This document shows, piece by piece, positions 10,229-25,200 of a stretch of 64,000 bases of DNA (position 1 is the stretch's first letter; each line of letters starts with the position of its first letter). The notes below the pieces were generated by a model that was not told where the DNA came from, made no database searches, and was given only the letters and a program-made list of their open reading frames with translations. The DNA lies in the NCBI GenBank assembly GCA_027886175.1, contig JAJNNQ010000129.1, forward strand, positions 2,852,001 to 2,916,000. The letters run 5' to 3'. This stretch comes from Phylloscopus collybita. Its lineage: Eukaryota; Chordata; Aves; Passeriformes; Phylloscopidae. A program made the position numbers and the translations under genes.

Positions 10229-13200
10229 GTAAGCAGCTGATGGGGGGGTTGCGACACTGTGGCCCCTCTGGGGCCAAGGAGTTCCCACTTTGGGAGCAGT
10301 TTCACATCTCCTTCCCAGTGGTCACCAGTTGCTTTTCCCAGCTGTGGCCGGTTTGCCCAGTTGCTGTCACCTTGTTCCCTCGAGGGTGTTTCAAAACAGG
10401 GTCACGTGCAACAGACGCTTCTGGGTTAATTAGCCCAGTTGCTTGGTCCTGCAAAGATTTAGAGAAATTCCTGGAACTCCTTTAAAGTTACATTATGTTT
10501 TCTTGAGATGTCTTTTTGGTCCTTCCTGCTTGAAGAAACAGCAGGTTGTAAAGCATTGCTGTAGCATTAATTTCAGCTTCATCTTGATCTTTTCTTGTTA
10601 TTTATGTGCTTTTAAAATTCCCTTTTCCCTTGTAAGGAGGTTATTTAAAGCCCCAAGTCATTTTTCTGTTGCTTTTCTCTGTAGCTCTTTCTATTTTCCC
10701 TGGGTCATGGTGACCTGAACTTAATGCACTGCTCAAAGACTGGGAAGAGCAGGCGAGCAGCTCCAAAGCAAACATTTTGCAGGAATTGAGTACGCTGATT
10801 ATTTTTGTGACCAAACCCAAAATTTGATGAATTGTACAGCATGCCCAGATTGATTTGGTGGTCTGCAGGTGGCAGGGATGGGTTAAATGTTCTGTCTTGA
10901 TTGCCATGGACCATTGTACCTCACCCTGATATCAAGCCACAGGTTTTGTAATCCCCCAAAAGGAGATAAGTTCTTGTGTGTGAAAGGGAAAAAAAAGAAA
11001 AGAAAAACCGAAGGGGGGATAACAGTGTGGGAAATTTCTGTGGATAAAATCTGTCTCCACAAGCCTGGCAGCGGGACTTCATGCTTGGACAAAGGGAAAG
11101 CTTTCAGATTCGGGCATTTGATACTGCTGTGGATGACTTCCTGGCCCAGGACAGACCCAGGGTTTAACTGCAGGCAGGGAAGGCAGCAGCTGCCATGTGC
11201 TGCAGGCGAAGGCAGAGCTTCCCCTGCACTTGGCTCAAGCAGAAACATGAACTTGGAAACCCCTTCAGCAACAAGCACTGAAGCCAGGAGAGATAGGAAA
11301 CACCCTCCCTCCGCTGCTCAAGGAGTTTGTGCCAGCAACCTATGAAAACACAGCTTTAAGGAGGAGGTTTAGGGATTATTTGAGATCCCCAGTGATGGGA
11401 AGTCCATCACCCTGATAAGGCGTGCCAGTGTTTGTTTTCTCTACTACTAGGAAACGGAGCAGAAACTTGGATATGGTCTCTGTAAAGATGAGATTTAACC
11501 AGCAACAAATGCCCATCTGGTGCATTTCACTGTTCTTCAACCCAGAACGAAATCAGAAAACTCCTCATTTCCAGTGTCTTTGTCATAACCACCTGTACCA
11601 CCAGTGATGGCGGTGGTTTTTTGCACCAAGGATGCAACCTATCAATTTTTTAAAGTTTGCTCAGCATTAGGAATTAAGCATTTGTTGAAGGAAAAGGGAC
11701 GAGCCAGTGTGCAGCTGGCTGCAGGAGATCGGGTGTCTCCTCACGTCTGTGGTTTTGTCTGTCCTCTCTGGACGTGGATGTGGAGGACACTGGGTTTTTG
11801 CACTGAGTTCCCCACCGTGGTGTGTGGCCCAGAGGTTTAGCAGTGTGCAGCTATAGGATGGGCACGATCAGGAGTAACTGAGTTTGAATCTCTGAGCTGC
11901 GAGCTGGATGGCCGGTGAAGCCAGGAAAGCCAGAAATGCAGGAGGCGTTTTGCCGTGTCACCCATCCACAGCTTCCCATGCTCGTGGCCAGCAGGGTGGT
12001 CTTCCCTTCCCCTTCCATCCCTCTCCTCTCACCACCCTCATGCTTCTCACCGTGACCGCAGGTGCTGGTGAACCTCAATGACATCAACGACAACTGTCCC
12101 ACCTTCCCACGGCCCTACGAGGGTCCCTTCGATGTCACTGAGGGGCAGCCCGGCCCTCGAGTCTGGACTTTCCTGGCCCATGACGGGGACTCAGGACCCA
12201 GTGGACAAGTGGAATACAGCATCATCGCCGGGGACCCCCTGGGTGAGTGGGGACAGGGGCCTCTCCCGCTGGCTGCCCCATGGAAGAGCCTGGCTTGCAG
12301 GAGAGAGCGCAGGGCGGAAGCACGTCGGAAAAGCCATCCTCCCTCCCCAGCTCAGCCTGTCGACACCAGGAAATCCTGTTTTGAGCAACAGGAAACTTAA
12401 CCTGTTCGTGCCTGGACAGGGGTGGCTGGGGCTTGTGGAGGGAAGGGGGAAATCTGCTGAACAATGAGGGCAAACAGAAATCGAAAAGGCAAAACAGCAA
12501 AGTGCAGAAAGAGAAACTGAGCTTCGTCCCTGAGTCCCTGTTGGGTTTGCAGGGTGCTGGGGACCGAGTTGCTCTCCGACACTCACAGCTCCACCAGCAC
12601 TGTGGTGCAGATGGCAGAGGAGCTGAGAGCATTCCTAATTGTGGGGACATCTGGATGTCCCTTGATGAAGGGAGCTGTGACTTCAGTCCAGGGAATCTGG
12701 AAGGCAGAGCTCAGTCCCATCTCCTGGCTGACCCCACTGCGAAGCTTTTCCAGAACAACCAGGACAAGGCCCTTCAGCTTGTGGAGGGTCTGTGCTGTGT
12801 AGCCTGCTCTGTACTCTGCTCTGGCCATCCCAGGGCATGGAGGGGCTGTTGGCATCTTCGGAAAGGCCCAGAACACAGGCACAGGCACCTCTGATTTGTC
12901 CATTCACCCCATCCCCTGCTCCTGCTGCTACCTGGGAGTGCATCCAGCACAGTCCCCAGCTGTCACAATCCTCCTGTGCCTGCAGTAGCGGGGTGTGGGT
13001 TTGTCCCCAGACCTGTCACAGTGCCCCAGCTCCCAAACCCAAGCCACTCTCTTGGGGAGCCAAGGCATGGTGAGAGCCAGGGTCCCGCTGTCTTTGGCAG
13101 GGGAATTTGTCATCTCCCCGGTGGAAGGAGAGCTGCGTGTGCGGAAGGACGCTGAGCTGGACCGCGAGAACATCCCCTTCTATAACCTCACCATTGCTGC

Positions 13201-16200
13201 CCGGGACCGGGGGGTGCCTCCCCTCAGCTCCACTGTGAGTGCTCCAGGCCTGCTGTCAGCCATGCCCAGCTCCTTCTCTTTTGGTTCTTCATTCTCCTCC
13301 CCTCCACCTCCTTCTCCTTGTGCCTAGGCCTTTCCATATGGGGCTGAGTTGGGGACGCCTGCCTCTTGCCCGGGGAGTGCAAGAAAAGGATGGGAGGCAT
13401 GGAAATGTGTGCCACACGCCTGCCCTGCTTCTTTCCCTGGCAGATCCTGGTGGGTATCCGTGTGCTGGACATCAATGACAATGACCCTGTGCTGCTGAAC
13501 CTCCCGATGAACCTCACCCTGAGTGAGAACGCCGCTGTCTCCAGCTTCGTCACCCGCGTCCTCGCCCGAGACGCGGACCAGGGCCCCAACGCCCTCCTGA
13601 CCTTCGATATAACAGCAGGGAACACAGAGAATGCCTTCTACATCAACAGCACCGTACGGCCCAGGGGGTGGGATGCTGGGATGAGGAGGCTGGGAACCCA
13701 GCTGTGCCGTCTGGCATCCTTGTCCTGGCAGGAAATGCCCCAGGGGGGGAAGCATTCCTCACATCCCATGTGGTGTTTTCTCCCTTCAGAGTGGCGTTGT
13801 GTACGTGAACCGCCCGCTGGACAGGGAGCGGGTGGCCGAGTACAGGCTGACCATCACGGTGAAGGACAACCCCGAGAACGCGCGCAATGCCAGGCGGGTA
13901 ATTACGGACACTGCCGGGGCCTCCAGCCGTGCGGACGGGAGGGCGGCTGGGAAGAGGGGTTCCTGCCATGGCCAAAAACAACCGGTGCCTTTACCCACGG
14001 TGTTTCTGATAGCAGCCCCATCCCCATCTGGGGATCACAAGGAGGGGTCAACAGCCCCATCCCCAGCAGAGAACAGGACCAGTAGGATGTAGGGCAAGTC
14101 CAAAGTCATTTGTTGACTCTATGCAGTGGCAGTAGATGTCATGGAAGGTGGGGCAATGTTGGGCTGGAGAGTTGGGCAACCACAGTGACAGTGGAGCATC
14201 CTTTGGCTGACTGTCCCAGCAGGAGGGTCCCTGCAGACCTTCAAGGGTAGTCCAGGGAATGCAGCTTTGACTGAGAGGTGGGAGAGTGAGAAGGTGAGCT
14301 CAAGGAAAGGACATTATGGTCATCATCCTCTTGTCCCAATTTTCCTTTAGGATTTTGACCTGCTGGTTATTTCCATAGCGGATGAGAATGACAATCGCCC
14401 CCTCTTCACCCAGAGCTCCTACCAGGCTGAGGTGATGGAGAATTCACTCCCTGGTAGGTCTCTCTTCACTCCCTTCTGTGGCTCCTGGAGACTCCCTTCA
14501 GGGCTGGATGAGGGGAGGTGTCTCCTGGCCATGGGGGAGGAGACAGGACATTGCGCAGGGCACGGCTGCAGCTCAGTGGGACAGGGATGCTGAGTTTGAG
14601 GAGCTTGCAGCCTTGAGGAGACTGTAGCTTTGGTCCATGCTGCTTGTGGAAACCCTTCCTGGCGCAGGTCAAAAACGGGCACCATTTGGGATTTGCACAG
14701 CTGCAGCAGGTGCTCGTGGGCTGAGCGGAGCCCTGGGGGCAGCCTTGAGGGCACCCATCTGCCCAGTACCCTGAAGAAGATGGGCTGCCATCTCTCCATC
14801 ACCTGGAACTGCCCTGCTCCAGGGGTTAGAGATTTTTAAAAGAGTCCAGCCTGTCCAGATAGACATTTCCCAGACAGAGCTAGAAACACTATTCTTACTG
14901 TTTTGCTTTGCTTTCCTGCAATTTAAATTGCTCCCTGCTACAATACCTCAGGTATCCTGTCCTGTCATTGAGCAACACCTCAAGCAAAGATTTTGGGTGC
15001 CTCCAGGTGACACCCTTGGTGGCAGGGTGCTGGTGCCACCCCTCTGATGGATGTGTCTGTCTGTTTGCTTTTAGCTGGATGTCCCACCACCTCTCCTGGG
15101 CCCCACGAGTCGGTCTGCAAGGCTGCAGCAGCCACCCCTCAGTGCCTCATGCCTCATGAGGCCTGGCTCTGTCACCGTCTCCATCCATTCACTGCTGTCC
15201 CTCATGTGTCACCGGGATGGGAGGGTGTCAGGGGGGCCCTGCGGGTGACTGTCACACTCCCTAATGCTTTTGTCATCTTATTCAGGGACTCCGGTCACAA
15301 TGCTCAATGGACCCATCCTAGCTCTGGATGCCGACCAGGGCAGCAATGCTGTGGTGACCTATGAGCTCCTGAAGGCATCCCCAGACCTCTTTGTTATCAA
15401 CAACAAGACAGGTGGGGTGGCTCAGCTGCTCTGTCCCTAGCCCAGGGCCACCACCAGGTCCCCACGTGGTCTGCCACCAGGCTTTTCCTCTTCTCCAGGT
15501 GTGGTTTCGGTGAAGCCCGATGGTGTGATAGACCGAGAGGCTTTGCTGGACCCTCACCTGGAATTCACACTGGTGGCTCGTGATGTGGGGGGGCTGAACA
15601 GCACTGCCAGCCTGGCAGTGACCATCCTGGATGACAATGACAACCGCCCTGTCTTCCAGCCGGCATCCATCACGGCGCGGCTGTTGGAGAACAGCCCTCC
15701 AGGTCAGGACTGGATGTGAGGGTGGGAAACGGGGTGACCTGGGTGTCCCCTTGGGACTGTGAAGATCCAGCTCCCAATGACACAGCTGACCAGGATGGGG
15801 TCAAAGGGAAAATCTGGGGCTTGAGGCTGCCCGTGTTGCTTGATGGTATTTGCCTTGGGACCAAGGGCTTGTTACTGCTGCCCTCCAACCCTCGCTTGAG
15901 AGGGCTGTGTTCCACCTTTCCAGGCTTCTCCGTCCTCCAGGTGACAGCCACGGATGCTGACAGTGGCCTCAACCAACAGCTGGACTACCGCATTGAGGGT
16001 GGTGGGCAGGACAGGTTCCTGATCGATGCCAGCACAGGGGTGATCCGCGTGGCCAACATCACCATTGACCGGGAGGAGCGCGATGCCTACCGGCTGACGG
16101 TGGTGGCCGTGGACCAGGGCACCCCGGCGCTCTCGGGCACCGCCACCGTCAGCATCCTCATCGACGACGTCAACGACTGCCGGCCCGAGTTCATCAACCC

Positions 16201-19200
16201 CATCCAGACCGTCAGCATCCCCGAGTCAGCTCCCCCTGGCACCGTGGTGGCCGAGGTGACCGCCATCGACAGGGACCTCCACCCTCGCCTGGAGTACTAC
16301 TTGCTGGGGATTGTGGCCCGCGACGACACGGACGCGCTGGTGCCCGAGCAGCAAGGAGCGTTCACGGTGGATTTTAGGACAGGTAGGAGAGAGGGAAGGA
16401 CGGAGTGGGCAGTGTGGATGGACCCCTCTCCTCGTTTCTGCTTCTACTTCTTCTTCTCTGTATGGAGGTAGGTGTCTAAAGTACAGGGAGGTGATGCTCC
16501 TCTCCTGGCTCCCTGCTGTCCTCCTCCAGTTGCCCTGTCTCACCCTGCCCTGTCTTCTCTTCCCTGTCCGACTGATTTAACTTTGCTTTCTTTTCCGGCT
16601 CTCAGCCTGCCAGGTTTGTCTCTGTGTCTGTGCTCATTTCTGTCTCCGTGCCACCCGTGGCCTTCCTCCATCTCACCCATCTCCATTGGCAGAGATGGCC
16701 TCCATTGCGGGCCGGGGACTGCTCAGCCTTGGCAGACTGGACCCAAGCACCCTCCCTGGGGGAGCAGGGGGGCACTCCAGGCTAGGTGGTGGGCTCCTTT
16801 GGGGAGGGAGGGCCAGGAGCTCTTCACGTTTCTTTGTGCATTAGAAGCACAAAGCTGATCCAAGAAAGAAAAATGCCTTTGTTGGAAAAGATACAGGACA
16901 AGGTTGTTAAAGATGCTGAGCTCAGGTGGATGGGGTTGTGCAGGGGAGCAGCAACAGCTGCTCCCAAACCCCTTTCAGATGTGCAACTGGAACCACCTGA
17001 GGTCATGTGGAACAGGCAGGTAGGAAGGATGTGGAAAGCAAGAGGAGAACAGTTGTCTCTTCCTGTAGCTCTCGGGTTTTCCTCATTCACCCTTTGGAGG
17101 GGGCAGGAGAACAAGCACAGTGCACGGTGCAGCAGTCAGCTGGCACACACCTCCCTGCCCAGGCTGGGGCACAGGCACAGCCTGTGACATCCATCTTTTT
17201 GGGGTTCCCAGGAGCTGTGAAGATCAAAACTCCCCTCAACCGTGAGCTAGTGGCCACCTACGAGGTCACCATCTCTGTCCATGACAATGCCAGCGAAGTC
17301 ATCGACCGCTCGGTCAGCGTGCCCAACGGTAAGGGTTGTCCCCAGGCGGTGTGGGGACAGGGACTGGCACAGCCCTTCCCAGGCACCCGTGCAGCTTCTG
17401 GGCAATCAGCAGCTCTTTCACCTTCCTCTCCATCCTGACTGGCAACATTTCCAGTGGGACCAGTCCTGGACCAGCTCCCATCAGGTTCAGGTTTTCCCCT
17501 GAAGACTCCTTTAGAAAATGTCCCAGACATCCCAGGGCAGCAATGGGTATGGAAAGGACTCTGTGCCCATAACCTCACCATGGGAGGAACTCATTTCTTC
17601 ATTACCATTCTTACCATATCTTGCCACCCCACTATGGGTGAATTCAGGCTCATGTGTGAGGAGACACACAAAGATCAGGAGCAGGTGTCCCACTACAGCG
17701 TAGGGACATCCACAGCATACTCAGGGCATGGTGGCTTTGGGGCATATTGCAATTTTTCTTCATGAACCAGCACCGGCTGGCTCTCACGCTTGTGGCTTTA
17801 CAACCCTCCTTCCTCCCAACCTTCTTTCCCTTCTCTTTCTCACTTGTTCTCTTTCTGTTCTCTCACACTGTGGTCTCCACCGTGGCCACAGCCAAGCTGA
17901 CAGTCAATGTCTTGGATGTCAATGACAACACACCCCGCTTCCGCCCCTTCGGGGTCACCTATTTCACTGAGAGAATCCTGGAGGGAGCCACGCAGGGCAC
18001 CACGCTCATCTCCATCTCAGCAGTGGACCCAGACAAAGGTGCCAATGGGCAGATCACCTACGAGCTACTGAACCTCACTCCGGAAGGTTACGCCTGTCTG
18101 GAAGACCATTCGGCAGGTTGGTGGTCTGGGGAGGTGGGATTCCGGGGCAGGTCGGTGACCTGGGTCAGGTTTCTCATTTCAGGGTCTGCCATCCTCTAGG
18201 GAAGGTTGTGGCCAACAGGACAGTGGACTATGAGGAGGTGCAGTGGCTGAACTTCACCATCCGCGCCTCCGACAACGGCTCTCCCCGCAGATCCGCTGAG
18301 ATCCCCGTGTACCTCCAGATCGTGGACATCAATGACAACAACCCTGTCTTCAGTCAGCCATCCTACCAGGTGAGCTGGGCTCCCCTGTTAAACTCTGTGT
18401 GTGGGGCTGGGCACTGCCTGCCTGGTGAGCAAAGGTACAGAGCTGGGGGTTCTCCAGGGACACCTTCTCCTCCCGCTGCCTGTGCTTGAACCATTTGGAG
18501 AAGATGGCCAACCCTGCCCCGCGCTTTGTGCCAGCTCTTTGTTGGGAGCCTGGCTGTGCCCAGTCCTGAGTGCCCCCTGTGCCCTCAGTCGCTGCCTGGG
18601 CTGAGCCAGTCCTGCCTGCTCCCTCTGTTGCAGAAAGCTGTCTTTGAGGACGTGCCATTGGGTACGGTCATCCTGAGCGTCACGGCCACCGATGCAGATT
18701 CCGGGCAGTTTGCTCTCATCCAGTACAGCCTGAGCGATGGAGAGGGAAAGTTTGGGATAAATCCCAACACGGTAAGGAGCCAACTGAGGCTGGAACAGAG
18801 CAGGGAAAGGGAGGGGAGGCTGAAATAGTCCCAGCTTGTGCCTTGCTCCCACACCTCACCTTCTGCCCCTTCTTGAGTACCAGCTCTGCCAGACGAGGTC
18901 CACCTGAAGGTCTCTGTGTGCTGCAGGGTGACATCTACATCCTGTCAGCCCTGGACCGGGAAAAGAAGGATCACTACACACTGACAGCCGTGGCCAGGGA
19001 CAACCCTGGGGATGTCTCCAGTAACCGTCGGGAGAACTCCGTGCAGGTAGGGCTCTCCTCCTCCCACCACCCCTTGGGTGCTGTCACCAGTGAGAAGCTG
19101 TTGAAGCTCCGCCTTTCCTCCCCAGTGGCTGGCCCATGGGGGAATTAGGCAGAAGGAAGAGCGGATGGTGCCAGGGGCTGTGGGGTGGATGGTGCAGGAC

Positions 19201-22200
19201 GCTTTGTGGTGCAATGGGGACAGCACGTTGGCAGGAGGGGCAGGGGAGGGTGACACTATTTTCTGCAAGTGCTGTGGCATGAATGGGTGCCCCAGCCACG
19301 GCGGCCCCCATTGTTGCAGGCAGGAATTCAGCTGATGGAGTTAAACAAATAGCAGGAAGGGCACCTCTCCCCAGCAGCAGAGCTGCAGGTCACAGCAGGG
19401 GTATGTCCCCAGGGGCTGCCCAGCCTTTCCCAGCCTCCCATCACCCAGCTGGCTGTACTTTGTCAAAGGTGCTGATCACAGTCCTGGACATCAACGATGT
19501 CAGGCCTCAGTTCAGCAAGAGCCAGTTCACCACCAGCGTCTACGAGAACGAGCCGGCGGGGACGTCAGTGATCACCATGAGTGCCACCGACCTGGACGAA
19601 GGGGACAACGGCGTGGTCACCTACAGCCTCGAGGGTCCCGGAGCAGGTGGGTGCTGGGGGCAAGGGGCTCTTCCCCAGGAAGGAGGGTTATGAGGAAGAA
19701 GGAATCGTAGGCACCAAGCCTGCACCCCATCTACTGTGACTGGTTTGGACTCCTGGGAGCAGGACTGAAAGCATGGAGCTTTCTCTATTGCTCTGCAGTT
19801 TCCAGTTCCTCCTGGTGTGGGTTGTTAGGACTTTGCCTGCCTTCATCCTGCAGCCCAGCCTTGGCATATGCTCTTGTCTTCTCCACCCCAGCAGGACTTT
19901 CTATGTCCACTGGTGTGTCTTGGAGCAAACTCACTGCCTGCTTTGAGTGAAGGCTTTGAAGGGGCAAAGAGCGTGTGTGTATAGTGATAGTGCCCAAAAC
20001 CCAGTACATCTGCACACTGAGAAATTACAGGAATCAGGCAAAAACTCCGCTGTTTCAGCCTGGGCAGGCGTGAACTACAGACAGGGCTGAGCAGGGTAGT
20101 AGGTCCCAGAGACAAGGGTGTGTCAGTGTGGCTGGGATGCTCTGAGTGCCCTGAGACCACCCACACCCGTGGCCTACTGTGGCGGGGGCATTTCAGCTGG
20201 TATACTCATTTCTGGTCCTAATTTATCTGGTGCAAAGTGTCCTGAGCCAGAGATGCGGGGTTTTTCTCTGCCCCCAGAGGCTTTCAAGATCAACAAAGAC
20301 TCCGGGCTTGTCACATCACGGCGGCGCCTGCAGTCCTACGAGAGGTTCAACCTGACTGTGGTGGCCACGGACAAGGGGCTTCCCCCTCTCTGGGGGACCA
20401 CCATGCTCCACATCGAGGTCATCGACATCAATGACAACCGCCCCGTCTTCGTCCGCCCGCCCAACGGCACCATCCTGCACATCAAGGAGGTAAATCCCGT
20501 GGGAGGGAGCAGGGTCACGGCATGTTGAGAGCGTGTTCAGGAGCTCTCCTGCCTATAACAGCAAAATCCAAACTCCATCTCCGCTGGGGCTGCAACAAGA
20601 CCTTGATTCAGCATGTGGTGAGAAGGTTTGGGTCATGGGGGTAGACGTTCAAAAACAGCTTCTCTCCATACATGCATGCAGGGTGATGGGGCAGATTTGG
20701 GGAACAGAAACCCCAGCAGCACTCAGAACTAGTAAACAGTCAGTGCGTGCAGAACATGTTTATAAAGATGGGCTGGAAATGCTGACAGTGTTTCTCCTTT
20801 CTGGGAAGCCAGGCTTGACTCAGCCAGCTCCCGCCCACCAGGCCAGAGGGAATCACAGCTCCATGTTGCCAGCCCACTGTTGGGTTTCGGGTAGTGGGAG
20901 CTTGCTAACCTCCAGTCCCCAGGGATTTTGAGCCAAGGGGGTCTGGAGGGGCAGGGGGAGCAGGGGGTTTGCGTGCAGTGCTGAGTCTGAAGGGCTGTGT
21001 GTGTGCAAGCAGGAGATCCCCCTGAGGTCCAACGTCTATGAGGTCTATGCCACGGACAAAGACGAGGGTCTCAACGGAGTGGTGCTCTACAACCTGCTGA
21101 AAACCGGGGCAGGGAACAAGGACTGGGAGTATTTCAGCATCGACTCCGTCAGCGGGCTGATCCAGACGGCCATGCGGCTGGACCGGGAGAAGCAGGCAGT
21201 GTACAACGTGAGCCAGGCGGGGGCCAGGGCAGGCCTTCAGGCTGTGGGTCCAGCATGGGGCTGGGCTGGTGGGATGCAAGTGGTGTGGTGGGGATGGGGT
21301 CAGCTGGCACAGCTGGGGAGATATCACACCTTCGCAGGAACTGGGTGGTTATCAAGTGTCACAGGGGGGTTGCACCCAGTTCCCTGTTAAATCCCCCCCA
21401 AATCCTCCACCATTCAGCTGTCCTTTCTGTCCCTGCCTCAGTGATGTCTCCCAGCCCGTGTGGTTTTGCCCAGGAGAGCCCTTTTGCCTCTCTCCCCAGC
21501 TGATCATTGTGGCCTGTGACCAGGGCCAGCCACCCTACGAGACCATGCAGCCCCTCCAGGTAGCACTCGATGACATCGATGACAATGAACCCATCTTCCT
21601 CAGGCCACCTGTAAGGCACCAGGGTGAAATGGGGGGATACAAGGGATGCAGGGATGGGGATGCCAGCGAGCACATGTGATGGAGTGTGCACACCTGGGCA
21701 CCACCATGGTGGGGTGCACCTTGAGATTTGCCTGCTTTTATTTGGAGTGACCTCAGTGCTCATAGCATTCCTTTCCCTGGGGTCTCTGGCAGAGGGATAG
21801 TCCCCAGTACCAGGCGCTCTCTGTCCCCGAGCACTCGCAGCCAGGCACTGTGGTGGGGAACGTCACCGGTGCCGTGGATGCAGACGAGGGCTCCAACGCC
21901 ATCGTCTACTACTTCATAGCAGGTGGGTGTGGGGGTGGCAGCTCTGAGCTCACACACTCCTTACCCAGGATTTCTGTCCTCTCCCTGCTGCCTCTCTGCC
22001 CTGCTCAGCAGGCAAGGTGGCATTTTGGAAGGGGACTAACTAGGGGTGGCTTTCTGCACCCAGCTGGGAACCAGGAGAGCAACTTCCAGCTGAGCCGAGA
22101 AGGGAAGCTGAAGGTCTTGCGAGACCTGGACCGGGAGAAGGAGCCGTACCACTCCATCATCGTCAAAGCATCCAGCCAGAGGAACTGGGCTCCTCCCCAG

Positions 22201-25200
22201 GGCCAGCGGGCGGGAAGAGCCCAGTTCTGGGATCTCAGCGAGGACCTGACCCTTCAGGAGGTGCGGATCTTCCTGGACGACATCAATGACCAGTCCCCCC
22301 AGTTCACCAAGTCAGAGTACACAGCGGGTAAGAGGGGCCAGGAGCTGGGGGGGCACTGGGAGCTAGAGACTCTGCCAGGAAAATCCAGCAGGATGATGGG
22401 GCAGCGAGAGCCAGCCTGGCCCCAGGTCCCTTTCCCATCTCTCCCTCAAAGGGGTCGCCACCGATGCCAAGGTGGGGTCGGAGCTGATCAGAGTGCTCGC
22501 GGTGGACGCCGATGTGGGCAATAACAGCCTGGTGCTGTACAACATCCTGGGCATCCGCTACATCAAGCAGCACTCCAATGACTCTGAGGAGGTGGCCAAC
22601 ATCTTCAGCATTGGTGGGTGCCCAGCCTTCTGCAGAAGCATGGGGCCTTGGGCAGAGACATCCCTGTGGCCAAAGAGGTCCCCATGGCTGGGGTTGCTAA
22701 TCCTGGGCTTGTGACCATCCGTTCCCCAGGAACCCTTGATGGCATCCTGCGAACCTTTGACCTCTTCACGGCCTATAACCCCGGATACTTTGTGGTGGAC
22801 ATTATGGCCTCTGACCTGGTGGGCCACAATGACACGGCCATTGTGGGGATTTACATCCTGCGGGATGACCAGCGGGTCAAAATCATCATCAATGAGATCC
22901 CTGACAAGGTCAGGCAGTTCGAGGAGGAGTTCATCAGCCTGCTCTCCAACATCACGGGTGCCATCGTCAACACAGATGATGTGCAGGTAACCGTCCACCT
23001 TGGGGGTGCTTTGAGGGGTAGATAACCTTCCACGTGCTGTTCAGGAGGTCTCCTTCGAGGGAGTCCTGCCTGGATAACCACGGACACCCCTGGGCTCTGA
23101 AGGTGATGGATACACACCCCGAGGCTGGGTTGTACTGAAGGGGATGCTTGAGGGTTTCCTGCCACAGGAGCACACCTCGAGGCATGCTCAGGAGGAAACT
23201 CTTCTCCTACACTGCAGACCTTGCTGTCTCTCCCCAGTTCCATGTTGACAAGAAAGGCCGTGTGAACTTTGCCCAGACGGAGCTCCTGATCCACGTGGTG
23301 AACAGGGAGACCAACCGCATCCTGGACGTGGAGCGGTACATCCCCTGGCCCCCCACCCAACCTGGCTCCTTGGGGACCCTCATCAATGTCAAGGTGCCCA
23401 AGCAACCCTTCTCTTCCCAGGGTTATTCAGATGATAGATGAGAACAAGGAGCAGCTGAGGAATCTCTTCAGGAACTACAACGTGCTGGACGTGCAGCCTG
23501 CCATTACTGCCCGGGCACCAGATGACCTCTCGGCTCTGCAGGTCAGGCTCCAGCTGGGGCTGGAGGTGCTGCTTGCAGAGGGGGTGGTGTCCCTTCCCCT
23601 GGGGACTGGTCAGTGCCTGGAGAGATGTTTCACCCTTTGTGTAACTTGGGGCACGTGGCCACCAGCGGGTGCTGGCTGCATGCCAGAGGTTTCCCCCGTG
23701 CCTCTGTCTCTCCCAGATGGCAATCATCGTGCTGGCCGTCCTGCTCTTCCTGGCTGCCATGCTCTTCATCCTCATGAACTGGTACTACCGGACAGTGTGA
23801 GTAACTGCTGAGCTCTGCCCGGCCCCTGCAATGTCCCCTCAGACCAGGGGGACCAGCGTGGCTTCTCCTGGCCCTGGAAATGCCAGCAACCATAGGAGGG
23901 CATCAGCTTCCCAGCGCCTCTTCCTCTAAAATGCATGGTTTTGATCCTGGTGGTACCTCTCCCCTCCAAGCTCCCCAGCCTTATTTAATATTTATTATTT
24001 ATGCATGCCCTGTATGAAGGGTTATTGCAAAGCTGCGTGTCCTTCTCCTTTACAGCATCTTCCTTGTTTTCTTCTCTGATCGGCTGTGTTTCTTTTGTAG
24101 GCACAAAAGGAAATTGAAAGCCATCGTGGCTGGCTCCACTGGTGAGCAGTGTTTGGGGTGTCCCAGCTGCATGGGAGAGTGGGGTGCACGGAGGGGGAGC
24201 ACAGGGAGACATGGGGGGTGTCATGGGGTGTATATCAGAAGTGATCCTGCCCAGCAAGGTCTGATGGTGGGAGGCTTTTCTCAGGCTCTGCGTTACCTGC
24301 CACACCCCACCTTGTTTCCCACTGCCTTTTTGGTTGCTCTTTGTCACTCCCTGATAAAGCACTGTCACCCCACGCTTTGCTGCTAAGCCCACCATCCTGC
24401 TGCCCTGTAACTCTCACCCCTGCCTTTTGCAGGGAACAGAGGCTTCATGGACATCATGGACATGCCGAACACCAACAAGTACTCCTTTGATGGGTGAGTG
24501 CCACCTCCTGGGGTTGAAGGCTGCTCCCAGGAGAGGGATGCCTGTGTTTTGGAGCCAGGAGGTGGAGACGTGGCGTCTCTCTGCTCTGCTCTGCATGGAG
24601 CATTACTGATCCTGGGACAAATGCTTGCTCTGAGAGCTTTCTAAGCTAAAAAGCATTGTTCTTTCTCCGGTGACTCCCTCTCGGCCAATTCTGGCCAAGT
24701 TTGGGGTAAGCAGAGATAATGGGCGGGGTTTGACACCCATCTGGATCCAGAGCAGCCAAATTCATACCTGCGCAGGGCAGGAGGAGGCAGTGCAAGCTCG
24801 GGGTTAGGGATAACGCCGCTCTTTACCTGCCCTGATGGCTGTTCCTCCCCGGGCAGGGCCAACCCGGTGTGGCTGGACCCCTTCTGCAGGAACATGGAGC
24901 TGGCAGCGCAGGCGGAGCACGAGGACGACCTGCCGGAGAACCTGAGCGAGATCACCGACCTCTGGAACAGCCCTGCCCGCACCCACGTGAGACTCGGCCC
25001 CGCCGGGACACCGCGTCCCCGCGCCTGCCCCGCGGCCCCCGCAGCTCCTGAGCCGCTCTCTCCTCCACAGGGCACCTTCGGGAGGGAGCCCTCCGCCGCC
25101 AAGCCCGAGGATGACCGCTACCTGCGGGCAGCCATCCAGGAGTACGACAACATCGCCAAGCTGGGGCAGATCATGCGGGAGGGACCCATCAAGGTGAGCG

